In this document: positions 1 through 8,651 of the stretch, piece by piece
How the letters are laid out: each line of letters begins with the position of its first letter
How positions within the stretch are numbered: position 1 is the first letter of the stretch
Source: DASUPK01 sp963800285
GTDB taxonomy: Bacteria; Actinomycetota; Thermoleophilia; Solirubrobacterales; 70-9
Length of the DNA: 64,000 nt
Assembly: GCA_963800285.1 (NCBI GenBank)
Contig: CAWDAL010000015.1
Span: 1 to 64,000, forward strand
Direction of reading: 5' to 3'
Translations under genes and position numbers: made by a program
The notes under the pieces: generated by a model
What the model was told of the DNA's origin: nothing
The model's database searches: none
Seen by the model: only the letters and a program-made list of their open reading frames with translations

Positions 1-38
1 CGAGCTCGCCGGTCCGAGGCTCCTAGACTTCGACACAG

Positions 39-1184
39 TTGATGGATTTCGACTGGCCGAAGGAAAGCCTGACGCTCCGCCGCGAGGCGGTGGACTTCGG
101 CAAGTCCCTGAACGCCGGAATCCTCGAAGACGATCGCACTGGTCGTTTCCCGGTCGAGAAGTGGCAGCGCCTCGCTGACTGGGGATATCTCGGGCTCCGG
201 GTGCCGGAGGAGTTCGGGGGCGGGGACGTCGACCCGCTGACCGGGCTGCTGGTGACGGAAGGCTTGGGCGAGGGCTGCGAGGATGGCGGCCTGGTGTTCT
301 CCAGCGCGGTCCAGGCCTGGGTGCTGGTGCCCGGCCTGTTGTCGTACGGCACCGAGGAACAGAAGCAGCGCCATCTGCCCGGGCTCGCCGCCGGCAGCAC
401 GATCGGGGCGCTCGCGATCACCGAGCCGGACTCCGGATCAGATGCATTTGCGATGCGAACGCGGGCTTCCCGGGTCGATGGCGGCTGGTCACTTGCGGGG
501 AGAAAGGCGTACATCACCAACGGCCCGGCCGCGAATCTCGTGATCTGCTTTGCAGCGACCGGGGATGGCGGTGCTCTCGGGGGGATCAGCGTCTTCTTGG
601 TCGAGACCGACACGCCTGGAGTCGAGCGCACTCCGCCCATGGCAAAGATGGGCCTGCGAACGTCGCCGCTGGGCGATCTCGTGTTCGATGACGCGTTCGT
701 ACCCGAACAGAACGCACTCGGCCAGATCGGGGCCGGAGCTTTGATCTTCAACGAGCTGCTCGAGTGGGAGCGCATCTGGGCCACCGCCGCACAGATCGGT
801 GCCCTCCAGCGAGACCTCGAACAGGCCCGCTCCTATGCCAAGCAACGCAAGGCCTTCGGGGCGCCGATCGCCAGCTACCAGCGGGTTGCCGACCGAATCG
901 TGGACATGAAGGTGCGACTCGAGACCGGTCGCCTTCTGGTCTACCGCGCCGCCTGGCTGAAGGCACAGGGCCGATCGGCGCTTGCCGAATCGGCATTGGC
1001 GAAGCTATGGGTCAGTGAAAGCGCCGTCGAGAGCAGCCTCGACTCGATCCAGGTCCACGGTGGCTACGGGTACATGAGCGAGGCGGGAATCGAGCGCCGG
1101 CTCAGGGACGCTGTGGCCGGCCGGATCTATTCCGGTACGTCCGAGATGCAGCGGGCCATTGTGGGACGGAGCATCGGACTGTGA
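39..1184 (+). CDS. Acyl-CoA dehydrogenase-family flavoprotein (possibly acting on a carrier-bound aminoacyl group)
   Basis: A flavoprotein of the acyl-CoA dehydrogenase fold, 381 codons from TTG 39 (ATG at 42 is equally possible). The middle domain has the TEPDSGSD signature (128-135); the C-terminal domain has RKAFG (270-274) and HGGYGY (340-345). The usual YEGTSE glutamate is Ser365 (IYSGTSEM), while a WER glutamate sits at 244, the base position of isovaleryl-type enzymes. From memory, prolyl-carrier-protein dehydrogenases such as PltE show the same combination. The next genes are an adenylation enzyme and a carrier protein, so oxidation of a tethered aminoacyl group is inferred over beta-oxidation. 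A TAGACT box at 24-29 may be the -10 element. The gene is intact, unlike its downstream partners. Confidence 0.85.
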   Translation: MMDFDWPKESLTLRREAVDFGKSLNAGILEDDRTGRFPVEKWQRLADWGYLGLRVPEEFGGGDVDPLTGLLVTEGLGEGCEDGGLVFSSAVQAWVLVPGLLSYGTEEQKQRHLPGLAAGSTIGALAITEPDSGSDAFAMRTRASRVDGGWSLAGRKAYITNGPAANLVICFAATGDGGALGGISVFLVETDTPGVERTPPMAKMGLRTSPLGDLVFDDAFVPEQNALGQIGAGALIFNELLEWERIWATAAQIGALQRDLEQARSYAKQRKAFGAPIASYQRVADRIVDMKVRLETGRLLVYRAAWLKAQGRSALAESALAKLWVSESAVESSLDSIQVHGGYGYMSEAGIERRLRDAVAGRIYSGTSEMQRAIVGRSIGL

Positions 1185-1209
1185 CGCTGGACCGAAGCGA
1201 CTGAAGCCC

Positions 1210-2771
1210 ATGCACTACTCCCACCGACTGGACCACCTGCTGCGTGCGGCGGCCGAGCGAAGCCCGGACAAGATCGCAATCGAGAGCGATCAGGGCTCGT
1301 TGACGTTCGGGGCGCTCGATAAGGCGGCCGACCGCGTCGCCGCCGAGCTCGCGGAACAAGGCGTCGGGCTTGGAGATCGGGTTGGTATCCATCTCGAGAA
1401 GAATCTCGAGGCAGTCGTTTCGCTTTACGGCGCGATGCGTGCGGGGCGGCCTACGTGCCGCTGGACGCGACAGCTCCCCCGTCCCGCACCGCCTACATCG
1501 CCACCGACTGCGACATCGCCGCACTGATCTCCGAGCCCTCGTTGATCGCCGCGCTGCGCGGCGTGGACCCCGCGGCCGCCCCTCGCGGGATCGCCTGCGG
1601 ATCACCGTGGCCGGACGGCTTCACCGGCTGGGACGAAGTTCACTCCGATGAGCGCGCAGCCCCGCCCATCCATCCGTCGATAGCGATTTGGCGTACATCC
1701 TCTATACGTCGGGATCGACCGGAAAGCCGAAGGGGGTAGCGATCTCCCATCGCAGCTCCCTGACCTTCGTCCGCTGGGCCCACCAGACGCTCGAGCTGAC
1801 GGGAATCGGACATCTTCTGAGTCATGCCCCCCTGCACTTCGATCTCTCGACCTTGGACCTTTTCGGCTCCGCAGCGGCCGGCGCCACCGTCGCGCTGGTT
1901 CCCCCGGAGGCAGCCCTGTTCCCGACCCGGCTTGCCGAGTGGATCCTCACGAAGGGGATCACCGTCTGGTACTCGGTCCCCTCCGCGCTGACGATGATCG
2001 TCCGCTACGCCGACCTCGAGGGCGGGCCTCTTAGCCGGCTGCGACTGATCCTCTTCGCGGGGGAGGTTTTTCCGAATCGATCTGCGCGAGCTGACGCCCC
2101 TCGCTCCCAAGGCGCGCTTCTTCAACCTCTATGGGCCGACGGAAACGAACGTCTGCACCTATGACGAGGTAGGCGAGATTCCGTCCGCGGACGACCCGCC
2201 GTTGCCAATCGGGCGGCCCTGCGAGAACACGCGCTGCGAGGTCGTCGACGAGTCGGGAAAGGCGCTGACGGAGGTGGGCGCGGAGGGGGAGTTGGTCCGA
2301 ACCGGCACGATTGTCGCTCAGGAATACTGGGGAGACGGGAAAAGACCGCTGAGAGATTCCAGGGGCACAACTCCTTTGGGACGGGCCACATCGTGCAGAT
2401 CCTTGAGAGCTCACCGGTACCCCAGTACCGCTTCGTCGGCCGCCGCGACCACCTCGTGAAGAGTCGCGGCGACCGAATCGAGCTGGGAGAAATCGAGGCA
2501 GCCCTCGATTTGCACCCGGCGGTTGAGGAGTGCGTTGCCGTCGCCGTACCGGATGAAATGGTCGGCAACCGCATTGCCGCCTTCTGTGCCGTCCAGCAAG
2601 GAACCGACAGCGACGACCTTGCTCGGGCGTGCCGCGAGGGGTCCCGGGTACATGGTGCCGGAGCGGATAGTCGTCGTGGACTCGCTCCCCCGTACCCCGA
2701 ACGACAAGTACGATCGCCTGCGGCTGACCGAACAGGCAGGACGAATGATCGAGAAGACGGGAAAGGACTAA
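1210..2771 (+). pseudogene. Amino-acid adenylation (AMP-forming ligase) gene, broken by about five frameshifts
   Basis: The ATG at 1210 lies 25 bp after the dehydrogenase. Spliced across frames, the product is a stand-alone NRPS-type adenylation enzyme of about 520 residues that would activate an amino acid as aminoacyl-AMP and load it onto a carrier protein. Visible cores are YTSGSTGKPKG (from 1697), a FAGEVFP stretch (about 2053), NLYGPTETN (about 2130), RGDRIELGEIEAAL (about 2466) and the C-terminal NDKYDR (about 2701). Frame changes fall near 1446, 1672, 2068, 2342 and 2636, mostly one base in a G run or short repeat. Domain sequence resumes cleanly after each, so the damage is recent or comes from sequencing error. 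No substrate is assigned. Confidence 0.75.
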
Positions 2772-3031
2772 TGGAAGGCGCGATCGCGGAAGCCAGGCAG
2801 CTCCTCGCCTCGGTCATCGGCAGCGATGTCGTCGATCGCTCGGGGACGACGCCGCCTCTTCGATGATCATGTGGTCGACTCGCTGCAGCTGATGGAACTC
2901 GTTGACGCTTTCAGGGCCGCTTCGGGATCGATGTCTCGGGCAAAGATCTCTCACCGGAGAACTTCGGCTCGATCGCTGGAATTGCACGTTTTCTGACGAG
3001 CAGGCGTGGCACAAGCGAGTCGCCCAGCTGA
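2771..3031 (+). pseudogene. Acyl/peptidyl carrier protein, frameshifted
   Basis: The ATG at 2771 overlaps the adenylation stop (TAATG), which suggests translational coupling. Read across frames, it gives a carrier protein of about 87 residues with the phosphopantetheine site DSLQLMEL: the Asp-Ser-Leu at about 2876-2884 carries the serine that would hold the 4'-phosphopantetheine arm. At least two frame changes (about 2845 and 2922) break it. The expected role is to hold the amino acid activated by the upstream enzyme while the dehydrogenase oxidises it. It is too short and isolated to be the housekeeping fatty-acid carrier protein. Confidence 0.65.
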
Positions 3032-3033
3032 AA

Positions 3034-3621
3034 ATGGGCCGCCCAATCGAGGTGATCCCCGTCGATGTCCTCGAGTGGCGTTCGAGGTCCGAGATTCCGA
3101 GGCCGACCGAAGCCGAGGGCGTCGCCATCCGCGCGCGCTCCGCCGAGGATCTCGGGGGGCGCGACGTGTGCCGGAGAGTCGCTCCAAGGCGGTCGATTCG
3201 TTCTTAGAGCGCGGCGACCAGGGTAGTGGCTCAGTTGGCGATCGGTTCGCGGGCTGGGTTTGGCTCAGCCGGGTATCCCACCGTGACCCATGGTCGGGGC
3301 TGCACATAAGGATCGCCCGGGACGAGGCGTACGCCTATGCAATGTGGGTTGAGAAGGCCCATCGTGAACTTGGGATCGCCGGAGTCCTGATGTCGAGGTT
3401 GCTGTCGGACGTTCGCAGTGACGGGGCGATCAGCCGAGTCTACGGTTGGGTCGACCGCCGAAATCGGAGATGCAGCTCATGCTCCGGATGATGTACGGGT
3501 ACACCCAGGTCCAACGCGTTTGGAGAGCCCACATCCGGGCATCGGATGGCAGGTGCCTTGGTCCGACGACCCGAAGTTTGGCCCCGTGTCTCGTGTCGGA
3601 CGGCATTCGACCGTGGCCTAA
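3034..3621 (+). pseudogene. GNAT-family acetyltransferase remnant
   Basis: An ATG two bases after the carrier-protein stop opens a broken gene of about 195 codons. Between about 3225 and 3470 the translation has a GNAT-like core: a WLSR strand, a WVEKAHRELGIAGVLMSRLL stretch resembling the acetyl-CoA loop and following helix, then GWVDRRN. After a frame change near 3470 it continues with QLMLRMMYGYTQVQR, and after another near 3550 with WQVPWSDDPKFGP to a stop at 3621. The N-terminal 60 codons also appear shifted. Such enzymes move an acyl group to an amine; here the gene would belong to the carrier-protein cassette. The family call is moderate and function is presumably lost. Confidence 0.45.
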
Positions 3622-3663
3622 CGGCTTCGCTGGAGGTGCACTGCCGCAGCAGGCTCTCCCGAG

Positions 3664-3686
3664 GCGCGCCCGACAGGATTCGAACC
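3664..3686 (-). other. tRNA 3'-end-like fragment (T-arm and acceptor strand)
   Basis: On the minus strand this reads GGTTCGAATCCTGTCGGGC followed by GCGCC: the T-loop (TTCGAAT), the 3' half of the T-stem and an acceptor strand typical of bacterial tRNAs. The 5' side is lost: beyond 3686 the sequence is dehydrogenase coding DNA, and the 5' T-stem arm pairs poorly. It is therefore a partial tRNA copy, not a working gene, and sits exactly at the junction with the next fragment. tRNA 3' ends are common integration sites, so this may mark an old recombination event. Confidence 0.5.
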
Positions 3687-3809
3687 GGCTACGGCTACTC
3701 CTCGGAGTACGACATGGAGCGCCTCGTCCGTCAGACGCTGGTCTCCACGATCTACGGAGGCACCTCCGAGATCCAGCGCGGCATCATCGCCAAGACCCTC
3801 GGGTTGTAG
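3687..3809 (+). pseudogene. C-terminal fragment of an acyl-CoA dehydrogenase
   Basis: Forty codons encode only the last helices of an acyl-CoA dehydrogenase: GYGYSSEYDMERLVR, then TIYGGTSEIQRG and a normal stop at 3809. No start codon or N-terminal domain precedes it; upstream is the tRNA-like fragment. The first codons (GGYGY region) are exactly where a decayed N-terminal dehydrogenase piece ends at 15476, so the two look like halves of one former gene. It is not part of the intact dehydrogenase at the window start, which has its own C-terminus and a different IYSGTSEM motif. Confidence 0.75.
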
Positions 3810-3862
3810 TTGAGCCTTAGCGGTGCGCACGTCAGGCGCGGCTAGGCGGCTTCCGTCAGAAG

Positions 3863-3896
3863 CTACGTGCGTACTGAAACTACGTGCCAGTACTGA
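3863..3896. repeat. Short imperfect direct repeat upstream of the giant secreted-protein gene
   Basis: CTACGTGCGTACTGA (3863-3877) is followed two bases later by CTACGTGCCAGTACTGA (3880-3896). The stretch is less GC-rich than its surroundings and lies in the roughly 260-base gap between the dehydrogenase scrap and the giant gene. It could be a paired operator or chance; nothing else was recognised in that gap. Confidence 0.35.
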
Positions 3897-4072
3897 GCCC
3901 AAATTGCGGGAAAGTTCGGATGCGAACGGCCCCGACCGCGTTACGTCGAAATCCGATCCGTGCTCACGGGGCCCCGGCAAGGGGACCCGGCCCGAAGAAA
4001 AGGAAGAGCACGCGGGTCAGGCTCGAGAGAGTGAGCGAGAACCGCGGGCTATACCTGGTTTTACGCGGCTGT

Positions 4073-7000
4073 GTGGCCGTGGGGAGTGGCAGTGCAGGAT
4101 GGATTCGATCCGCGACCTGGCTCCAGGAAAGGTCCGTCGGGTTCGCTTCGGCGCCTGTCGGCGCCCTGCCGCGGTTCGCGCGAGCCCTCACAGCCGGGTC
4201 GCTTGCCGCCTTCAGCCTGTTCATCCTGAGCGCGCTGGGTCCGGGCCCGGCGGTTGCGCAGGCCGCTCCCTGCGACCCGCCGGTCCAGAACCCGATCGTC
4301 TGCGAGAACTCGAAGCAGGGCAACCCGGCGAGCGAGTGGGACATCAGCGGCGGCGGCGCCGGCGACCCGAACCTGCAGGGGTTCGCGACCGACATCAGCG
4401 TCAACCACGGCGAGACCGTCCACTTCAAGATCGACACCGCCTATTCGGCGTATCACCTCGACATCTACCGGATGGGCTACTACAACGGCGACGGCGCCCG
4501 CAAGGTGGCCACCGTCACGGGCCTGGCGCAGGACCAGCCCGCCTGCCTCGACGACACAACAACGGGCCTGACCGATTGCGGCAACTGGGCGGAGTCCGCC
4601 TCCTGGGCGGTCCCGGCCGACGCAGTGTCGGGCATCTACTTCGCCAAGCTCGTCCGCGACGACGGGGCCTCGGACGGCAGCCACATCTTCTTCATCGTCC
4701 GTGACGACACCGGTCAGTCGGACCTCCTCTTCCAGACGCAGGACACCACCTGGGAGGCCTACAACCAGTACGGCAACCCCGGGCACGGCAGGAGCCTCTA
4801 CCAGAGCGCCGACGGCGGGCCCGGAACGAATCCGGCCCGCGCCTACAAGGTCAGCTACAACCGCCCCCTCGACACGCGCGGCCCGACTCCCGAGGACTCG
4901 CCGTTCAACGCTGAGTACCCGATGGTCCGCTGGCTGGAGCGAAACGGCTACGACGTCAGCTACTTCACCGGGGTGGACAGCGCCCGGAGGGGGAGCGAGA
5001 TCCTCGAGCACAAGGCCTTCCTCTCGGTCGGCCACGACGAGTACTGGTCGGGGACCCAGCGCGACAACGTCGAGGCGGCCCGGGCCGCCGGCGTCAACCT
5101 CGCCTTCTTCGCCGGCAACGAGAGCTTCTGGAAGACCCGCTGGGAGTCCAGCACCGCCGACGGCTCGACCACCGACTGGCGAACCCTCGTCTGTTACAAG
5201 GAGACCCACGCCAACGCCAAGATCGACCCGACCCCGGTCTGGACGGGGACCTGGCGCGATCCCCGCTTCAGCCCGCCGGCCGACGGCGGTCGTCCGGAGA
5301 ACGCGGTCACGGGCACGATGTTCAGGGTCAACTCCGGCACCTCCGCGATCGACGTGCCGGCGGCCGACGGCAAGATGCGCATCTGGCGCAACACCAGCAT
5401 GGCCTCGCTCGCCCCGGGCCAGACGGCCACCACGACCGACGGCACCCTCGGGTACGAGTGGGACGAGGCGCCCGACAACGGTTTCCGTCCCGCGGGGCTG
5501 GTGCAGCTTTCCTCGACCACGAGGAGCGGCGTCGATGTCCTCCAGGACTACGGCTCGACCTACGCCTCCGGCACGGCTACCCACCACATGACCCTGTACA
5601 GGGCCCCGAGCGGGGCGCTCGTCTTCGGCGCCGGCACGATCCAGTGGTCCTGGGGGCTTGACGGAAATCACGATCGCGGCGGCTCCACCCCCGACCCGCG
5701 CATGCAGCAGGCGACGGTCAACGTGCTCGCCGACATGGGCGCCCAGCCCGACACGCTGCAGGGCGACCTGGTCGGGGCTACCGCCTCGACCGACACGGCT
5801 CCCCCCAGCTCCGTGATCAACTCGCCGCTTGACGGCTCCAACGTCGAGAGTGGCGCGCCGATCACGATCAGCGGCACGGCGTCGGACGCGGCGGGAGAGT
5901 CCGGCGGGGGGCAGGTCGGGAGCGTCGAGGTCTCGACCGACGGCGGGACCACCTGGCACCCGGCGCAGGGACGCCAGAACTGGACGTATTCCTGGACACC
6001 GGGCGCGACCGGCAGCACCACGATCAAGACGCGGGCGGCCGACGACAGCGGCAACCTCGAGACGCCCAGCGCTGGGGTCACCGTCAACGTCACCGCCCGG
6101 ACCTGCCCGTGCTCGATCTGGAACGACTCCTTCACCGGCCCCGAGGAGAACGACCCGGCCGCGGTCGAGCTCGGCGTCAAGTTCCGCTCCGACGAGGCCG
6201 GCTTCATCACGGGCCTGCGCTTCTACAAGACCTCCGGCAACACCGGCACCCACCTCGGCCACCTGTGGGCGGCGGATGGGACCCAGCTGGCCGAGGCGAC
6301 CTTCAGCGGCGAGACCGCCTCCGGCTGGCAGGAGGTCAGCTTCGACAACCCGGTGGAGATCAACGCCAATACGACCTACATCGCCTCCTATCACGCCCCG
6401 GCCGGCCACTACGCCGCCACCGGCAGCTACTTCGCCACCGGTGGCTTCGACAGCCCGCCGCTGCACGCGCTCGGCGAGGGCGTCGACGGGCCGAACGGCC
6501 TCTACCACTACGACTCCGCCGGTGGTTCGGCCTTCCCCACCGACACCTTTCAGTCGAGCAACTACTGGGTCGACGTCGTCTTCGAGAACACCGTGGGGCC
6601 GGACACCACCCCGCCGACGATCACCGCGCGTTCGCCGGCCGACAGCGCGACCAACGTCTCGACCGACGCCAACGTCACCGCGACCTTCAGCGAGCCGATG
6701 GACCCGGCCACGATCAACGGGACCAACTTCGAGCTGCGCGACCCCTCGAACGCGGTCGTCCCCGCCACCGTCACCTACAACGCCGCCCAGAGAAGGGCGA
6801 TCCTCGACCCGAGCAGCGCCCTCCAGAACTCGACCACCTACACGGCGACCGTGAAGGGCGGGGCCGGGGGCGTCACCGACGACGCGAGCCCCGCCAACGC
6901 CCTCGCCGCCGACTCGACCTGGTCCTTCACCACCGCGGCGCCACCACCACCGCCGCCCGACGAGGGACCGGGCGGTCCGATCCTGGTGATCTCGAACGCC

Positions 7001-8254
7001 GCCAACCCGTTCAGCCGCTACTTCGCCGAGATCCTCCGCGCGGAGGGGCTGAACGAGTTCACCGCCACCGACATCACCAACGTCGACGCGACGGTGCTGA
7101 ATCAGCACGACGTCGCGATCCTCGGCGACGGCCCGCTCACCGCCGGCCAAGCGCAGATGCTGAGCGACTGGGTCCAGGCCGGCGGCAACCTGATCGCCAG
7201 TCGCCCGGATCCCCAGCTCGCCGGCCTGCTGGGCCTGACCAGCGCCGGCGGCACGCTGGCCAACGGCTACCTGCAGGTCGACACCAACTCCGGGCCCGGG
7301 GCCGGGATCGTCGGCCAGACGATCCAGTACCACGGCACGGCCGACCGCTACACGACCAACGGCGCCCAGACGATCGCAACGCTCTACTCGGACGCCAACA
7401 CCGCCACCAACCCCGCCAATCCGGCGGTAACCATGCAGAGCGTTGGCACCAACGGCGGCCACGCCGCCGCCTTCACCTATGACCTTGCCCGATCGATCGT
7501 CTACACGCACCAGGGCAATCCCGCCTGGGCCGGCGACGAGCGCGACAGCAGCGTCGGCGGTAGCCAGCTGATCCGCTCCGACGACCTCTTCTTCGGCGCC
7601 AAGACCGGGGACGTGCAGCCCGACTGGGTGAACCTCAACAAGGTCGCCATCCCCCAGGCCGACGAGCAGCAGCACCTGCTGACCAACCTGATCGAGCAGA
7701 TGAACCTCGACCGCAAGCCGCTCCCGCGCTTCTGGTTCCTGCCGCACGACAAGAAGGCGGCGGTGGTGATGACCGGCGATGACCACGGCAACGGCGGCAC
7801 CGTCGGGCGCTTCCAGCAGTACCAGGCCGACAGTCCCTCGGGGTGCTCGGTCGCCGACTGGCAGTGCGTGCGAAGCACCTCCTATGTCTACCCGGGCACC
7901 CCCATCACCGACTCCCAGGCCGCCGACTTCCAGAGCCAGGGGTTCGAGATCGCCCTGCACAGCACCACCAACTGCGCGGACTTCACCAGCCAGTCCCAGC
8001 TCGAGTCCTTCTACTCCAGCCAGCTGGCGGCCTTCGCCGCCGACTACCCGAGCCTGGCGGCGCCCACCACCAACCGCACCCACTGCATCGCCTGGAGCGA
8101 CTGGGCGAGCCAGCCGAACGGTGGAGCTCGAGAACGGCATCCGCCTCGACACCAACTACTACTACTGGCCGGGGGCCTGGATCCAGGACCGCCCGGGCAT
8201 GTTCACCGGCTCGGGGATGCCGATGCGCTTCGCCGAACCTCAACGGCTCGATGA
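4073..8254 (+). CDS. N-terminal part of a giant secreted multidomain protein (DMFase-like, DUF4082, Ig and deacetylase-like domains)
   Basis: The frame is open from 3884, but a Sec signal peptide (ALTAGSLAAFSLFILSALG, then AVAQA) at about 4184-4265 favours a start at GTG 4073 or 4079. In order: an N,N-dimethylformamidase large-subunit-like domain with SVGHDEYWS and FFAGNESFW (about 4270-5750); an Ig-like domain (5800-6090); a DUF4082 domain starting SIWNDSF (6114-6594); a Big_5-type Ig domain (6603-6945); a proline linker; a glutamine-amidotransferase-like domain starting ILVISN (about 6980-7560); and a polysaccharide-deacetylase-like domain with MTGDDHG and IALHSTTN (7730-8118). An extra G near 8119 shifts the frame, so the last 45 codons and the stop are out of frame. 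Probably surface-exposed or released; substrate unknown. Confidence 0.75.
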   Translation: MAVGSGSAGWIRSATWLQERSVGFASAPVGALPRFARALTAGSLAAFSLFILSALGPGPAVAQAAPCDPPVQNPIVCENSKQGNPASEWDISGGGAGDPNLQGFATDISVNHGETVHFKIDTAYSAYHLDIYRMGYYNGDGARKVATVTGLAQDQPACLDDTTTGLTDCGNWAESASWAVPADAVSGIYFAKLVRDDGASDGSHIFFIVRDDTGQSDLLFQTQDTTWEAYNQYGNPGHGRSLYQSADGGPGTNPARAYKVSYNRPLDTRGPTPEDSPFNAEYPMVRWLERNGYDVSYFTGVDSARRGSEILEHKAFLSVGHDEYWSGTQRDNVEAARAAGVNLAFFAGNESFWKTRWESSTADGSTTDWRTLVCYKETHANAKIDPTPVWTGTWRDPRFSPPADGGRPENAVTGTMFRVNSGTSAIDVPAADGKMRIWRNTSMASLAPGQTATTTDGTLGYEWDEAPDNGFRPAGLVQLSSTTRSGVDVLQDYGSTYASGTATHHMTLYRAPSGALVFGAGTIQWSWGLDGNHDRGGSTPDPRMQQATVNVLADMGAQPDTLQGDLVGATASTDTAPPSSVINSPLDGSNVESGAPITISGTASDAAGESGGGQVGSVEVSTDGGTTWHPAQGRQNWTYSWTPGATGSTTIKTRAADDSGNLETPSAGVTVNVTARTCPCSIWNDSFTGPEENDPAAVELGVKFRSDEAGFITGLRFYKTSGNTGTHLGHLWAADGTQLAEATFSGETASGWQEVSFDNPVEINANTTYIASYHAPAGHYAATGSYFATGGFDSPPLHALGEGVDGPNGLYHYDSAGGSAFPTDTFQSSNYWVDVVFENTVGPDTTPPTITARSPADSATNVSTDANVTATFSEPMDPATINGTNFELRDPSNAVVPATVTYNAAQRRAILDPSSALQNSTTYTATVKGGAGGVTDDASPANALAADSTWSFTTAAPPPPPPDEGPGGPILVISNAANPFSRYFAEILRAEGLNEFTATDITNVDATVLNQHDVAILGDGPLTAGQAQMLSDWVQAGGNLIASRPDPQLAGLLGLTSAGGTLANGYLQVDTNSGPGAGIVGQTIQYHGTADRYTTNGAQTIATLYSDANTATNPANPAVTMQSVGTNGGHAAAFTYDLARSIVYTHQGNPAWAGDERDSSVGGSQLIRSDDLFFGAKTGDVQPDWVNLNKVAIPQADEQQHLLTNLIEQMNLDRKPLPRFWFLPHDKKAAVVMTGDDHGNGGTVGRFQQYQADSPSGCSVADWQCVRSTSYVYPGTPITDSQAADFQSQGFEIALHSTTNCADFTSQSQLESFYSSQLAAFAADYPSLAAPTTNRTHCIAWSDWASQPNGGARERHPPRHQLLLLAGGLDPGPPGHVHRLGDADALRRTSTAR

Positions 8255-8651
8255 TCGACGTCTACCAGGCGACCACCCAGATGACCGACGAGTCGGATCA
8301 GTCCTACCCCTTCAACATCGACTCGCTGCTCAACAAGGCGCTCGGCCCCGAGGGCTACTACGGCGTCTTCACGGCGAACATGCACACCGACAGCGCCTCG
8401 AGCGCAGGCTCGGACGCGATCGTCGCCTCGGCCCAGTCACGCGGCGTCCCGATCGTCTCCGCCCAGCAGATGCTGCAGTGGCTCGACGGCCGCAACCAGT
8501 CCTCCTTCGACGGGCTCTCCTGGAGCGGTAACACGCTCAGCTTCAGCGTCAGCCACGCCGCCGGCGCCAACGGGCTCCGGGGGATGCTGCCGACCACCTC
8601 CTCGGTTGGAGCGCTGACCACCCTGAAGCGTGACGGCATCCAGATCCCCAC
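8119..8651 (+). pseudogene. Frameshifted middle of the giant secreted protein (end of the deacetylase-like domain)
   Basis: The reading continues in a second frame from 8119 (VELENGIRLDTNYYYWPG) to about 8232. An extra A then shifts it into a third frame (LNGSMIDVYQATTQM, then PFNIDSLLNKALGPEGYYGV and the QMLQWLDGRNQSSF helix) up to about 8645, where another single-base change returns it to the second frame. Joined, these pieces complete the deacetylase-like catalytic region begun upstream. The shifts are one-base changes in short runs with no other sign of decay. That fits sequencing error or very recent inactivation. Confidence 0.6.

Noticed and set aside
3664..3686. A functional tRNA gene on the minus strand
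   Set aside because: Only the 3' third is present, and the T-stem partner and anticodon arm are missing.
4061..8155. A 1,364-codon open frame on the minus strand opposite the giant gene (and similar ones at 9927-13493, 20583-23687 and 23867-26434)
   Set aside because: These are antisense frames kept open by GC-rich codon use. Their translations are Val/Asp/Gly/Arg/Leu-rich with no domains, and they mirror convincing plus-strand genes.
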